A DNA stretch of 64,000 bases. Origin: Aricia agestis. Lineage: Eukaryota > Arthropoda > Insecta > Lepidoptera > Lycaenidae. Shown piece by piece: positions 29,616-42,011 of this stretch; position 1 is the stretch's first letter; each line of letters begins with the position of its first letter. A program made the translations under genes and the position numbers. Where the stretch lies: the NCBI RefSeq assembly GCF_905147365.1, contig NC_056423.1, positions 11,264,501-11,328,500 on the forward strand. The letters are read 5' to 3'. Below the pieces are notes generated by a model, which was not told where the DNA came from, made no database searches, and worked only from the letters and a program-made list of their open reading frames with translations.

Positions 29616-32576
29616 ATGTACATAAAATTCGATACTATGACTAATATATCACACGATATTGATTGCATAGAGGTATCGCAATCAATAGTATGTAGCCCAG
29701 AAGAACTAAAGTACCAATCGAAAAACTTAATTAGATCTCTTAATATTTTGCATATGAACATCAGGAGCTTAAACTGTAACTTTGACTCGTTACTACTCTT
29801 GCTGGAAAGAATAACTGTTCAATGTGATATTATAGTGCTTACCGAGTGCTGGCTGAGTAAACTGACAACTATTCCTGAAATAAAAGGCTACATATCATAT
29901 ACTTCGAACTATTACAACCAAAATGATGGTGTTACTATTTACATTAGATCGAATATTCAACATAATATAAAAACAGAAATATCTTTCAAATTAATAGATG
30001 CAAATAGCGTAATTATTAAACTCATCGATAGCGACATTGCGATTATGGGCGTGTATCGTTCACCATCTTACAAAAATATAGATAATTTCTGCAATAGCTT
30101 GGATTCATGTTTGTTAGGACTAAAGAATGTAAAGTCAGTAATTCTAGTCGGAGATATTAATATAAATATAGCTCAAGGATGTTCTGACACAAACAGTTGT
30201 GCGTATATGGACACTCTAGCTATGCATGGACTACTCCCAGCGCATCTACATCCCACACGCCTAGATAGATGCTTGGATCACGTCATGGTCAAAACGGACC
30301 GTCGATCACAAACTTTTGTCTTGGACACGTTGGTCACCGACCATGTACCAATCATATATTCTTTAGATTGCAGAGTCAAGCGTTCTCAAGTGAATATAAT
30401 GCGTACCCAAATTGACTACAATAATTTAAATAATGATATTGCATTGGCAAATTTTAGTCAGATATATCGTTCGACCGACGCGAATGTCGCAGTGTCAATG
30501 TTTGTTGACATCATATCTAATGCGATCTCTGCAAACTCTACACAATTAAGAGTTCCGCACAAAAAACGCCCCATTAAACCTTGGCTTACTCCAGGTCTCA
30601 TACGATGTATTAGAAATCGTGATAACTTACATAAAAAAGCCAAGCTTAATCCTAATAATGCTATCTTACAACTAACTTACACGAGATATCGAAATTTTTG
30701 TAACAACTTGCTTAAAAAACTAAAAATAACATATGAAAAAAATGAGTTTCAAAAATATAAAAATAATCCCAAGGGAATGTGGAGCACTATTAACAAAATA
30801 ACAAATTTAAAAAATTCATACATGCCACCCACTGACCTATTAAAAGTTGCTCAGAATCCCCAAGATTCGGTAAATCAGGTAAATAACTACTTTGGAGGAA
30901 TCGGTAAAACATTAGCTGATGCAATATTAGTTAAGCGAAAAATTACTCCATTAGGCTTTGTAAATACTGCAATAAATCAACGACTCGCAGGACAGAGTGA
31001 CTCCATGGTCCTAAGTAATGTTGATCACGCAGAAGTAGAAAACATAATAAAAAATCTCAAAAATGATTGTGCGACTGGTATAGATAATATTTCAACAATA
31101 GTTTTAAAAAATGCAATGAAGTACTTAATTCCCCACATGACTTATTTATTTAATTTATGCTTTTCTACTGGCGTCTTTCCAGACGCTCTTAAAAGTGCGC
31201 TCGTTCGTCCAATTCATAAGAATGGCAACAGGGACGTAATTAGCAACTACAGACCTATTTCTGTGCTTACGATCGTTTCTAAGGTTTTAGAAAAGCTACT
31301 TAATACTAGGTTAATTAATTTTATAAATAAACGAAACATCATTGCAGAAAATCAATATGGGTTCACAAGGGGAAAATCTACGGAAGATGCGACTCTACAG
31401 CTAAGCGAAACGATAGCCAAGCATTTAGATAATGGAGACAAAGTGCTAGGAGTGTTTTTAGATCTATCTAAGGCCTTCGATACAGTATCTGTGCCACTTT
31501 TACTAAGTAAATTAGAGTCTGTCGGAGTACGCGGTGTTGCTCTAGATATTTTCCGGAGTTACCTTTCCAATCGCACTCAGCGTGTAAGGATAGGAGAATA
31601 TTTGAGCAGCACAACTCAGCTCACTTATGGAGTTCCGCAAGGTAGCGTCTTGGGCCCCACCCTATTTCTGCTATATGTAAATTCATTGTGTACACTTGCC
31701 TTGAAGAATTGCAAACTGTTGAGCTACGCTGACGACACAGCCGTGATTGTTTATGGGAGCACCTGGGACAAAGTTAAGTTGCACACAGAGGCAGCTATAA
31801 GAGAGATTATGCAGTGGCTGGATGCTAATCTTTTGACGCTTAACATAGAAAAATCAAAATACATACCGTTCTCACCACGCTCCAACTCTCAGCCACCAAA
31901 AAATTTTTGTATCATAGCTCATACATGCTCCGGAAGCTTATGTCAATGTTCGAAGCTAGCGCAAACAACTACCATCAAGTATTTGGGACTTACCTTAGAC
32001 AATAATCTTTCTTGGCTGCCTTACATAATTGCTCTAACAGCGCGCTTAAGAAAGCTGATTCCCGTTTTTCGCAAACTCAAAAGCTCCGCGGATGTTGATA
32101 CAATGCGGTGTGTGTACTTCGCTCTAGCTCAATCCCTCATTCAATACTGCATTGTCACGTGGGGAGGATGTGCGGCTAATACTTTGATGCCACTGGAACG
32201 AGCCCAGCGCGCCATCCTTAAAGTCATTTATGGACTTCCCCGGCGGTATAGCACCCACCAACTCTATCGCGAGTCCTCCGTGCTCACTGTGAGGCAATTA
32301 TTCATAATGAATGCAATCCTACGTAAGCATAGAGAAATACCATATGTCCAGAATAACAAACGAACAGCCTGGAAAATCTGCTCCACGCCCCGTTACCGAA
32401 CCTCACTTGCTAGACGCCAATTTCACGTTATTTCCGCATACCTCTATAATACGGCAAATAAACTAAACAACATATACCCACTTACTTACCGAAAATGCAA
32501 GCAATGTTTAAAAAAATGGTTAATTACATTAGACTACAATAGTTCAGAGAAATACATGCAAAATCCATACACATAA
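29616..32576 (+). CDS. Non-LTR 1 ORF2: endonuclease and reverse transcriptase, intact (copy 2)
   Basis: The protein is the same as that of copy 1 over the whole length. First ATG at 29616; the spacer 29249-29615 has no convincing gene. Confidence 0.9.
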   Translation: MYIKFDTMTNISHDIDCIEVSQSIVCSPEELKYQSKNLIRSLNILHMNIRSLNCNFDSLLLLLERITVQCDIIVLTECWLSKLTTIPEIKGYISYTSNYYNQNDGVTIYIRSNIQHNIKTEISFKLIDANSVIIKLIDSDIAIMGVYRSPSYKNIDNFCNSLDSCLLGLKNVKSVILVGDININIAQGCSDTNSCAYMDTLAMHGLLPAHLHPTRLDRCLDHVMVKTDRRSQTFVLDTLVTDHVPIIYSLDCRVKRSQVNIMRTQIDYNNLNNDIALANFSQIYRSTDANVAVSMFVDIISNAISANSTQLRVPHKKRPIKPWLTPGLIRCIRNRDNLHKKAKLNPNNAILQLTYTRYRNFCNNLLKKLKITYEKNEFQKYKNNPKGMWSTINKITNLKNSYMPPTDLLKVAQNPQDSVNQVNNYFGGIGKTLADAILVKRKITPLGFVNTAINQRLAGQSDSMVLSNVDHAEVENIIKNLKNDCATGIDNISTIVLKNAMKYLIPHMTYLFNLCFSTGVFPDALKSALVRPIHKNGNRDVISNYRPISVLTIVSKVLEKLLNTRLINFINKRNIIAENQYGFTRGKSTEDATLQLSETIAKHLDNGDKVLGVFLDLSKAFDTVSVPLLLSKLESVGVRGVALDIFRSYLSNRTQRVRIGEYLSSTTQLTYGVPQGSVLGPTLFLLYVNSLCTLALKNCKLLSYADDTAVIVYGSTWDKVKLHTEAAIREIMQWLDANLLTLNIEKSKYIPFSPRSNSQPPKNFCIIAHTCSGSLCQCSKLAQTTTIKYLGLTLDNNLSWLPYIIALTARLRKLIPVFRKLKSSADVDTMRCVYFALAQSLIQYCIVTWGGCAANTLMPLERAQRAILKVIYGLPRRYSTHQLYRESSVLTVRQLFIMNAILRKHREIPYVQNNKRTAWKICSTPRYRTSLARRQFHVISAYLYNTANKLNNIYPLTYRKCKQCLKKWLITLDYNSSEKYMQNPYT

Positions 32577-33296
32577 ACACACATCCACAAACTCTATCAC
32601 TGCACATACGTCATACACACATAATATAATCATACATAATCTTTTAAATAGCATGGAATGGTCATTATTTAATTTCTAATTTAATTGCATGTTATTTAAG
32701 TTATTTAATTTAATTTCATTTCATTTGACTTATTTTAATTTGGCTTAATTTAATTTATTCGATTTGATTTAACTTAATTTAATTTGATTTGACTTGATTT
32801 AATTTAATGATATTTATTTTGATTTAATCTTATTTGATTTCGTTTTTAATATTTAAATCAATTTTATTTTTAGTTATCACTTTTTATATTGTTTCAAAAT
32901 TGTAATATCAATCAGTAGGTAATCACATTGTACTTGTTTTTTTTTTTTATAAAGGTTGTTATATCCTATTGCCAGTACATCAGGCGGCTGTGACACAGTT
33001 AATACTAGTACGGCTGCCAATGTTCCTGTAAAGTGTACCTAATGAAATGTTTTTGTTATTATGTAATATGCTAAATTGTTGTTTAATGGATTGTAAAGGT
33101 GATAATATAAATAAAAAATAAATATTAGCTAGATAAAAAAAAAAAAAAAAAATATTACTAGAGGCAATTTCTTTTCTCACTTTTTGATCACAGATCCTGA
33201 TAGTTATTTTTTAGACCAATAGTTATTTTTTATTTTCAGAAAATGTTTGAACTGTTTTTTCAGGCAATGAAAATTTAATGTACAATTATATTTTTG

Positions 33297-33407
33297 TGGC
33301 GTGACGAGCTGGAGGCATACCAGCCAGGCTGGCTATCGGTGGCGCAGGAGCGAGAACAGTGGAAGATCCTGGGGGAGGCCTTTGCCCAGCAGTGGGACAC
33401 TAGATAG
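33297..33407 (+). pseudogene. C-terminal fragment of an RTE-like ORF2 (copy 2)
   Basis: Same 36 codons ending in TAG. Confidence 0.55.
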
Positions 33408-33919
33408 GCTAATAAATAAATGGTGCAATTTAACCTTCCTGCCAAATTTGAATATAGAGATCCTTGTGAAAAATAAAAGAAAGAGAAATAGCTTCCAAAG
33501 TTATCCTACCAAACACCATAAAATATGGACACATGCGCGGCCCTGCCCCGCCCTTCCGCTAGTAGTTCCGTACGTAGTTCATTGACATTCTTGTTATTTA
33601 TTATTATCTTAAGGCGGGATTATAGGCAACTGACATTTTAGAATTTGCGACCAACTAGCTCAATAGATGGCGCTCGAAAGGTACATATTTACTTATTAAC
33701 ACTGGAGTCGTCGCGCGGATTACAATAGTAATTCACCGTTGCAAATCTAAGTATATTTTCAGAAAAACTACGCAGTGACATCGTTCGTCGCTCCGTGTAC
33801 TTCACACTGGATAGTTGGATCATGCGCTCAGTGCTGCGCGAGCGCCAATCGCGTGTGGTTGTCGAACAGGAGTCCCGTTAAGTTCGCGGATTACTATTGT
33901 AATCCGCGCGACCTATTAC

Positions 33920-34088
33920 GTAAGTTTTTTTTTCATGTTATTGTTTCTGTTTTCCATAATTTTGTAGTTATTTTGAACTGTATTTGTTTTTTATCTGATT
34001 ATTATTAAAGTTTATACTATATTAAATTAACTTAGGTTAATAAATTACTGGCACAATGCATATTTCTTATAAAAATAATTGATTTTAG
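33920..34088 (+). other. Predicted 5'-UTR intron of piggyBac-2 (copy 2)
   Basis: GTAAGT donor to TTTTAG acceptor, then ATG at 34096. Confidence 0.5.
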
Positions 34089-34095
34089 AATCACT

Positions 34096-35340
34096 ATGGA
34101 TCAACAGCGTGCTGCTCAAATTGAAGCTTGGCTTCATGAAGATTCTAAAGAAAGGGAAGATTCTGACAATGTTTCTAGCTCGGATGATGAAGAAGACTTT
34201 GTTGAGGAGCAGAACCACGAGTCCGAGTCTGAGCAGGAGGCAGACATCCCAAATGAGGTATCCGAAAATAACTCTGTCTCAGTAGCTGATCAGTATTACG
34301 TTGGTGTTGATAAGACTATCTGGTCAATGACTGCGCCATCTAATAGAGGAAGAACTCGTCGACATAATATTGTTTTCGTGCCTCCTGGACCCAAAGGTGT
34401 GGCACGGCAGAAAACAACTGTTGAAGACTGTTTATCTCTCTATTTACATGATAATATGATTGATCTAATTGTCAAATACACCAATATCAAAATCGAATCT
34501 GTCAGGACCAAGTACGGAAGAGAGAGAGACGCTAAATTGACGGATCTTCTTGAAATGAAGGCATTTTTTGGGATTTTGTATATGTGTGGTGCTTTGAAAT
34601 TAAACCGGACCAACTGTAAACAAATATTTGAACATAGAAACCACACTGGGATCGACGCAATTTATTTAACAATGTCTTTGCAAAGATTTGAATTTCTTCT
34701 AAGAAATTTACGCTTTAATGATATTTATGATCGCAATATCCGCGCTACGATTGATAAATTGGCACCAATACGAGAAATTTTTGATTTGTTTATTGCCAAT
34801 TGTAAAGAGTACTTCATCCCAAGAGCAGAAATGACATTATATGAGCAGCTGTTGGTTTTCAGAGGGCGATGCTCTTTCCGACAATATATTCCTAATAAGC
34901 CTGCAAAATATGGCATAAAAGTATTTGCACTTGTCGATGTTCATTATCCGTACACATATAATTTAGAAATATATGCTGGACAGCATCCTAACGGACCTTA
35001 TCGTCTGAGTAATGAACGTAGTGAAGTAGTGATGAGAGTTACACAACTTGTTTTTGGTCGAAATATAAATATCACGATGGACAACTGGTTTTCATCGCTT
35101 GATGTCGCTAAAAGACTTTTTGAAAACCAGACTACAATGGTTGCTACGGTGAGAAAAGATAAAAGAGATGTACCAAGAGAATTTCGGATAGCAAGAGGAA
35201 ACCCATTATACAGCTCAAATTTTGGTTTTCATAGTCCGTACACAATGGCATCCTACGTAGCAAAACCAAATAAAGTTGTGATCATGATGTCTACAATGCA
35301 TAATGATACAGCAATTGATAACAGCACAGGTGATGAAAGC
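34096..35340 (+). pseudogene. piggyBac-2 transposase, N-terminal part (copy 2)
   Basis: The first catalytic Asp is again Tyr (TLYEQLL). This copy alone has Val in place of Ala just after it (LLVFRGR). Confidence 0.85.
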
Positions 35341-38293
35341 AATTGGAAAGGTCAAGTGCAAGATAAACAAGTCCTCCTAGATCTTATCGATAAAAAAATA
35401 TTAAAACTGTGCTAAAAACTCTAAATTCTGAATAGAAAAAGTGCGGATAACCTAGTGTGTAGCATACATTGGTTTCTCCAAGAAATAATCAGTGGACGGC
35501 GAAATAGCTGTAAGTAGAACAGTTGTGATAACTACGAGTAAAATACAGGAATATATTCAACAGAAAGTTTTTTCAAAAGAGAAATAATACTTATGAAAAC
35601 CAATTGGGAAACTAACCTGATTGCTTGACATCCAATTCAACTGTAATTAATCATCTTATCACAACCCACCAGATATATATGCATAGCTATATTGAGCATT
35701 CCTTTCTGCATTTTTTGTTTACCGTCGAAAAAAGCTATTTTTTTTTCTTTCAAATTATTTCAATTTGAAACAAATAAAAACGAATATTTTAATCAAAAAT
35801 TGACACAATACCATTGTACTGCACTGAACTCTGAAGTGACATTGATACGAAAATGACGCATGACATTTGAGTTGACGTTTGGAAGCAGCCATAGACAATA
35901 TTTTTCTACTTCTTATTTTGCACATCCTGCACAGGAGCAAAGACAGCAATTACAACAGTGCTTCAAAATTGTACTATGTAATAATAAGTAAATTGAATAA
36001 AGACTAACAAAAGTATTTTCACTTCTTATCTTAAATTAAATAATATTACACTTATCCCTGTCATTTCAAAGCTGTTCGAAAAAGTTATGCACAAACGACT
36101 CACCTCTTTTCTCGGAAAACATGAAATTATAGTCAAAGAGCAGAATGGCTTCCAAAAAGGAAAATCCACCACTCTAGCAAGCTTTTCCCTGGTAAAGGAA
36201 GTTATAGAAAGTGTGGACAAAACAAAACCAGTCACTGCCTTATTTTTTGATATGTCTAAAGCGTTTGACCATGTTAAACACGAGAAACTTTTATTAAAAT
36301 GTGAGCATTATGGTATTAGAGGTCCAGCTCTTGAATGGCTCAATGTTACTAAATTAAATAATAAAAATTAAATATTACTTCAGAAAGCAGAAAGAACATA
36401 AAAGGAGTTCCTCAAGGGAGTATTCTGGGCCCCCTATTATTTATTATTTATATAAATGACTTGCCGAAATTTATAACTCACAACCTCACACTCTTTGCTG
36501 ATGATATATCTATTATTATAAAATTCTTGAATGAGCTGACATATAATTTAGAAATAAACCGAGTATTAAATGACGTAATCGAATGGCTGAACTACAATAA
36601 TTTAAAGGTAAATATAAAAAAAACAACATACATGCAATTTTATAGTAAGAAAGGAAAAGCAAAAGACCTGTGTGTAAAATATGACAACTCAGTATTAAAA
36701 GAGGCTAAGACTGTGAACTTCTTGGGTATAACCATTGACAATAATTTATCATGGCAGGCACATATTGACAAAACCTTCCAAAAAAATAAACAAGTACGTA
36801 TATCTTCTTCGATCCCTTCACAAAACTGCAACTGCAGAAACTGCGTTAATGGCTTATCATGCTTTTGTCATGTCAGCTCTTAGATATGGCATAATAATAT
36901 GGGGCAACTCTGTAGACATATCTCGACTATTTATTGGACAGAAAAAGTGTATCCGAGCCTTATGTGGAGTTCACCCTATGGAATCATGTCGCCCTCTTTT
37001 TAAAAAGTTAAATATCCTCACACTGACATGTTTATACATATATGAGATAAGCATATTTGTCAAAAAACATATCTCAGAATATTATACAAAAAAGTCCCAG
37101 TTTCTAAATAGAAATACTAGGTATCCAAACCAGTTAGTTCTACCAAACTCAAAAACAACATTAGCCAGTAAAGGATGTTATAATATGTCAATCAAAATTT
37201 ATAATAAATTACCCAATGACATAAAAGAATATCCATTATCTATTTTTAAGAAAAAACTATTTAATTGGCTGGCAGAGAAATGTTTTTATTCCCTAAATGA
37301 ATTCATTATATAATTATTGATTGACATATTATTTATAATTTTATTTAATATTCTATTGACATTTTCTTATCTTAATATCTTACTCGACATCAAAATTGTG
37401 TATTAGTGTGGACTTATAATTAATTAATCCTTTATAACTTAATCCAATGACTTTATTCTAACTGTAATTGACACGTTCTAAAATTGTATATTTTTCTATA
37501 GTTTTTAGACTTTACTTATCATGGACCAATTGAAATATTTAGCATTAAGTTTACTAATAGGTACAATTTATGAAAAAATTAGTGGATAACTCATATTTAC
37601 CCATCAATGTCTTTGTTGTAGTGGTCAGGATAATAAAATATGTAAGTAGTATTCATGAATAACCTCAAGTCATAACTCATGTGCAACTTTATCCAAATCT
37701 TCCAGCTTCCTAAGATGGGTGCTAAAACAAGAAGTAAAAATTAGAATAAGACTAGTAAGATGTAAGCAGTAAGATCCTCCATCAGAGAGAAGGCTCTTAT
37801 AAAATGTAGTTACTTACCGTATGTGTGTGCACCTCAGGATAGCGTAGTTTTGCTGGATTTGGGTATTATAACTAATAATTGTAACACAGCATAACATCAT
37901 AATTATAGACTGTTGTCTGTAATTCCATGTTTCACGCCACGTGGAAAGTAGATGACATTGCAGATTTGATGAAAACCTCAAGTCATGGCGAACAAATTAC
38001 GATATTTGACAATTCGTTTTTTTTTATTGTTTGACACTGACAGACGATTAAATGTAGTTTTTTTTTTCTCTCTGGATAGTGTAGGAAACTTTTTTCTATT
38101 GTTATTAATGAATGTGTAGCTATCTTCTAATAAGGCTAATATAGAAAAATGATAATGTTAAATCCCTGTATTAACTAAATATTTATAATAATTTTTGCAT
38201 GCTTCAAAAGCAGAGTGTTTGATACTGTATATAACTATAAGATCTTTGGAAACAACATTCTTTGCAAATAAATGATGATTATGATTATGATTA
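35341..38293 (+). mobile_element. Degenerate non-LTR retrotransposon 2 (copy 2)
   Basis: Same insertion point and TGATTA-type tail as copy 1. Confidence 0.7.
36039..37313 (+). pseudogene. Non-LTR 2 reverse transcriptase remnant (copy 2)
   Basis: Same frame changes. Near 36779 the sequence reads TTCCAAAAAAA where copy 1 has TTCAAAAAAAA, giving Gln for Lys in one frame. Confidence 0.8.
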
Positions 38294-38790
38294 TGAAAAC
38301 CTGAAATTATCACTTATTATAACCGGACAAAAACGGTATTGATCTGGTGGACAAGATGTGTTCGCTTTATGATGTGTCTAGAAATTCTAGACGATGGCCA
38401 GTAACAGTATTTTATGATTTGCTCAATCTGAGTGCACTGAATACTCTATGCGTGTATACAGCGAACAAAAATTTCGAGAAGATTACTAGACGTGAGTTTC
38501 TAATTTCACTTGCCTTGATATGGATGAAACCGTTGGCTCATAGGAGGTTACAGCAAAAATCACTGCCACGGAATTTAGCTTTCAAAATAAAAGATTTTTT
38601 AAATATTTCTGAAGTCGGAACCCAACCATCTACTTCAACATCTTCGCGAAGTAGCTCAATAGGTCGCTGCCATGATTGCGGGAGGTCACGAAATAAAAGC
38701 ACTCGCTGAACATGTAATTCTTGTACCAAATTCGTTTGCCCGGACCATTCCAAATATGTTTGTTCTTCTTGCTTAGAAACCACTGATTAG
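38294..38790 (+). pseudogene. piggyBac-2 transposase, C-terminal part (copy 2)
   Basis: Retains the G (38611) missing in copy 1, so the frame runs on through RCHDCG to an in-frame TGA (38707-38709). TCNSC, VCPDH and CSSC then continue to TAG at 38788-38790. Confidence 0.82.
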
Positions 38791-39269
38791 TTTATTTTTT
38801 TTACTTAATTTTAATATTTGATCTCAATTTGAAACTAAAGTGCCATTTTTATATTAAAATAAGGAGAAAATGTTTGTTTTGTTTTTTTTACGTACATAAA
38901 ATAATAAATAATACTCTATGTTCCTACGTTTTTAAGTATAATAAACCAAATTGATTATTACACTCTCGTTTTATTCTTAGTTTAAAATGGATTACATATG
39001 TAATCCACGCGACCACTTACGTTCTTTTTCCAAGCGCGACGACTGTAGGGTTAAGCCGTCGTAACCAACGGTTTTGTTAGTATTGGAATTTGGAATCCAT
39101 TGAAGATTACGAGTAAGGTTCGAGACTTTTTCACTACTCAAAAGTACCATACTGATTATTAGAGTAGGAACTTATAATTTCATTATAAATGTATGAATAT
39201 CGTTTATATGTACTAAAAATATATGTTATAGGCATAATAATTAATTCAAAGTAATATTTCTTTTAGGTG

Positions 39270-39866
39270 GATATTGTCCAGAAACATTTAGCAACAGGAA
39301 GAACTATTTTTTACTCAACATTCGGGCAATTTGTAATACAAAATTAGAGTTTACTGATATTATTGCTCGATGGTCAGGAAGTACACATGATTCTTATATT
39401 TTTAATAATTGTTATAGAAGAGCCATGTTTGAACAGAACAAATATGGCAACACTGTTCTTGTTGGAGATGCAGGGTATGCATGTAACAGGGACATGATAG
39501 AACAATGCCATACTATGTAATGCTGAAAATTAGCACAATGAATCTCACATTAGAACAATAAATTGAGTAGAAAGATTGTTTGGAGTGTGGAAAAGGCGTT
39601 TTGCGTCTATGGCCATTGGTTTAGGAGTGACAGTGCAAAATTCGTTCCCAATAATAATTGCAACAGCTTTTTTACACAATATTGCAAGAAGAAGTGGTAA
39701 ATATACACACCTCCCAATGATAATCAAGTCGTTAACCCTGAATCTTGGGAAACTATATTAGCTCTTGGCAATATTAATACAGGAACTATGAATGTACAGA
39801 GAACACAAACACACAATCCAAATCATAGAATGCGCAGCGAATTAGTAGGCTACTATGCAGAGTAAT
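39270..39866 (+). pseudogene. PIF/Harbinger transposase remnant (copy 2)
   Basis: Same truncated DDE_Tnp_4 sequence with the stop and frame disturbance near 39520-39570. Confidence 0.78.
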
Positions 39867-40359
39867 TTATAATTATTTTGTAGTCAGTTTGGAGATATAA
39901 TTTACCTGATAGTAATTGTTAGAATTAAGATAACTCTAAAGTATAAACAGACGGGTTATGTTCGATGTGCAATAGGCCAATAGTGCTTATTAATGGTAGC
40001 ATAGGAAATTTTATTAATATAGGTAAGTTTAGTATTTAGGTTTCTGTATACTGTCTTCAGCATTAATGCCAGTGCATAACTTATTGCAATAATATTATAG
40101 AATAAAGCTTTCATGTAGTACAACTTATGGTCAGCCATACATACAAAGCAAAGGGGATAGTTTAGCTTACCTGCTATGTTATTAATTAGGCATAATATAA
40201 CATTATCTAAAAATAAAACAAGCTTACTTAAGTAATGGTCAGTTGCCACTTGTTTCACACATACAAATAGCTCTAACCTTTATCACAGTATAGCAATATT
40301 AGTCCCTATATGTCATATTGCTATACTGTGCCTTTATTATAAACAATAATTAATTAATA

Positions 40360-40893
40360 TACCGTAAGGTGGGGCTTTTTGAAAACCATGGGGCTATTTA
40401 AAAAAAAAAAAAAAGATTTGGTAATTTATAACTTTTGTTTTACTGGTATTACATTTTATTTTTTTTCGTCTGGCAATACTTCAACTAAAACTCTAGTGGG
40501 GGGACGTAATTTTGAGGTTATGAAACTATCGTGAGTGCTGCAAAACTAATTTAGAAAAAAAACGTCAAAATTGTACTTATTTATGTGTGGCCTACTTTTG
40601 GTGTGTTACGAGAAGTTTTTGGAGGTAAGATGAATATGGGATTTGTCACATATCGTATGTTTTCTTGTGATTCTAATTATTTATACCGGCGTTTCCTAAC
40701 GTGTTTACATCGCCATATTTGTTTAATTTTATAAATTGGGGCTTTTTGAAACCGTTTTGGGGTTATTCGGAACAAAATTCCAAATAGCCCCTTTCGAGGC
40801 TGGTGATAGTTTTGCTAAGATTATATGTGGTGTACCAAATAACCCCAAATGCATTTTTCGAATATTTAAGGGTAGGCATTTTGTTTCAGTTTT
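40360..40893 (+). other. 5' end and leader of the Tigger-like element (copy 2)
   Basis: TA at 40360-40361 followed by CCGTAAGGTGGGGC and the GGGGCTTTTTGAAA repeats. Confidence 0.6.
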
Positions 40894-42011
40894 ATGAACA
40901 TGGTGCGTACGTATGTAAGAAAATATACAAATACACGAAATGGAAAAGCATATCTGCCGTATCAAAATTACGAAGATTATCAACTTCAAACAGCAATAAA
41001 TTGTGTGAAGAACGGAAAAATGTCCTTAACTGAAGCAGCGAATACTTATGGTGTTCCAAAAAGTACGTTGAGTAGAAAAACTCGTAATGTCAATTGTACA
41101 CAAGCAAGCGCTGGCCATCCGACACTATTTACTCCCGAAGAAGAGAAAATATTTCTCAAATACATATTATTGATAGGAGACTGGGGGTTTCCTTATGATG
41201 CAACAGATATTCGTATTTTTGGCCAGAAATACCTCAATAAAATTGTTAAAAATATATATCGGCTTGAAAACAATTTACCCGAGGTTGACTGGGCGCGTAA
41301 TTTTCTAAAAAGACATGGTAAGATAGTTTCGAACCGCAAATCTGCGAATATCTCCACAGATCGAGCTAAGATAACATGCCAGGATATAGATAACTTTTTT
41401 GAACACTATACTAAAACTATTGAGGGAGTTCCTGCAGACTGCATCATAAATTATGATGAAACAAACCTTACTGATGATCCCGGTAGTAAAAAAAATATAT
41501 ATAGAAGAGGATGCAAGTATCCAGAGCGCATTATTAGTAATTCTAAAACATCAATTTCGTTGATGTTTAGTGGCACTGCGTCTGGCCAACTTTTGCCAAT
41601 ATATGTGGTGTACAAATCGGAAAATTTATGGGATACATGGATGGAGGGTGGTCCAGAAGGGACGAGATATAATAGATCCAAAAGTGGATGGTTCGATTCA
41701 GTATGCTTTGAGGACTGGTTTAATACAATTATAGTCCCATATGTCCGCAATAAGACGGGTCCAAAAGTATTAGTCGGTGATAATTTGTCATCTCACTTTT
41801 CAGAAAGTGTTTTAAAACTTTGTGAAGAATTTAATATTTCATTTGTATGTTTGCCCCCAAAACTACGCATTTACTTCAGCCCCTAGACGTAGCCTTTTTT
41901 GCTCCTCTTAAGACTTACTGGAGAGATGTCCTCACTAAGTGGAAACTCACTGAGGGAAGAAAACACAAAACATTAGTGAAGAGTGCATTTCCTTAACTAT
42001 TGTGTAAACTC
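40894..42011 (+). pseudogene. Tigger/pogo-like transposase, 5' half (copy 2)
   Basis: Same 330-codon open frame, frame change near 41858 and following nonsense codon as copy 1. Confidence 0.85.

Larger units (their letters stand above)
28865..33152 (+). mobile_element. Non-LTR retrotransposon 1, 5'-truncated (copy 2)
   Basis: Same extent as copy 1; the poly(A) tail is A18 (33135-33152). Confidence 0.8.
33700..39050 (+). mobile_element. piggyBac-2, dead and split (copy 2)
   Basis: TTAA at 33696-33699 and 39051-39054; termini as in copy 1. Confidence 0.87.
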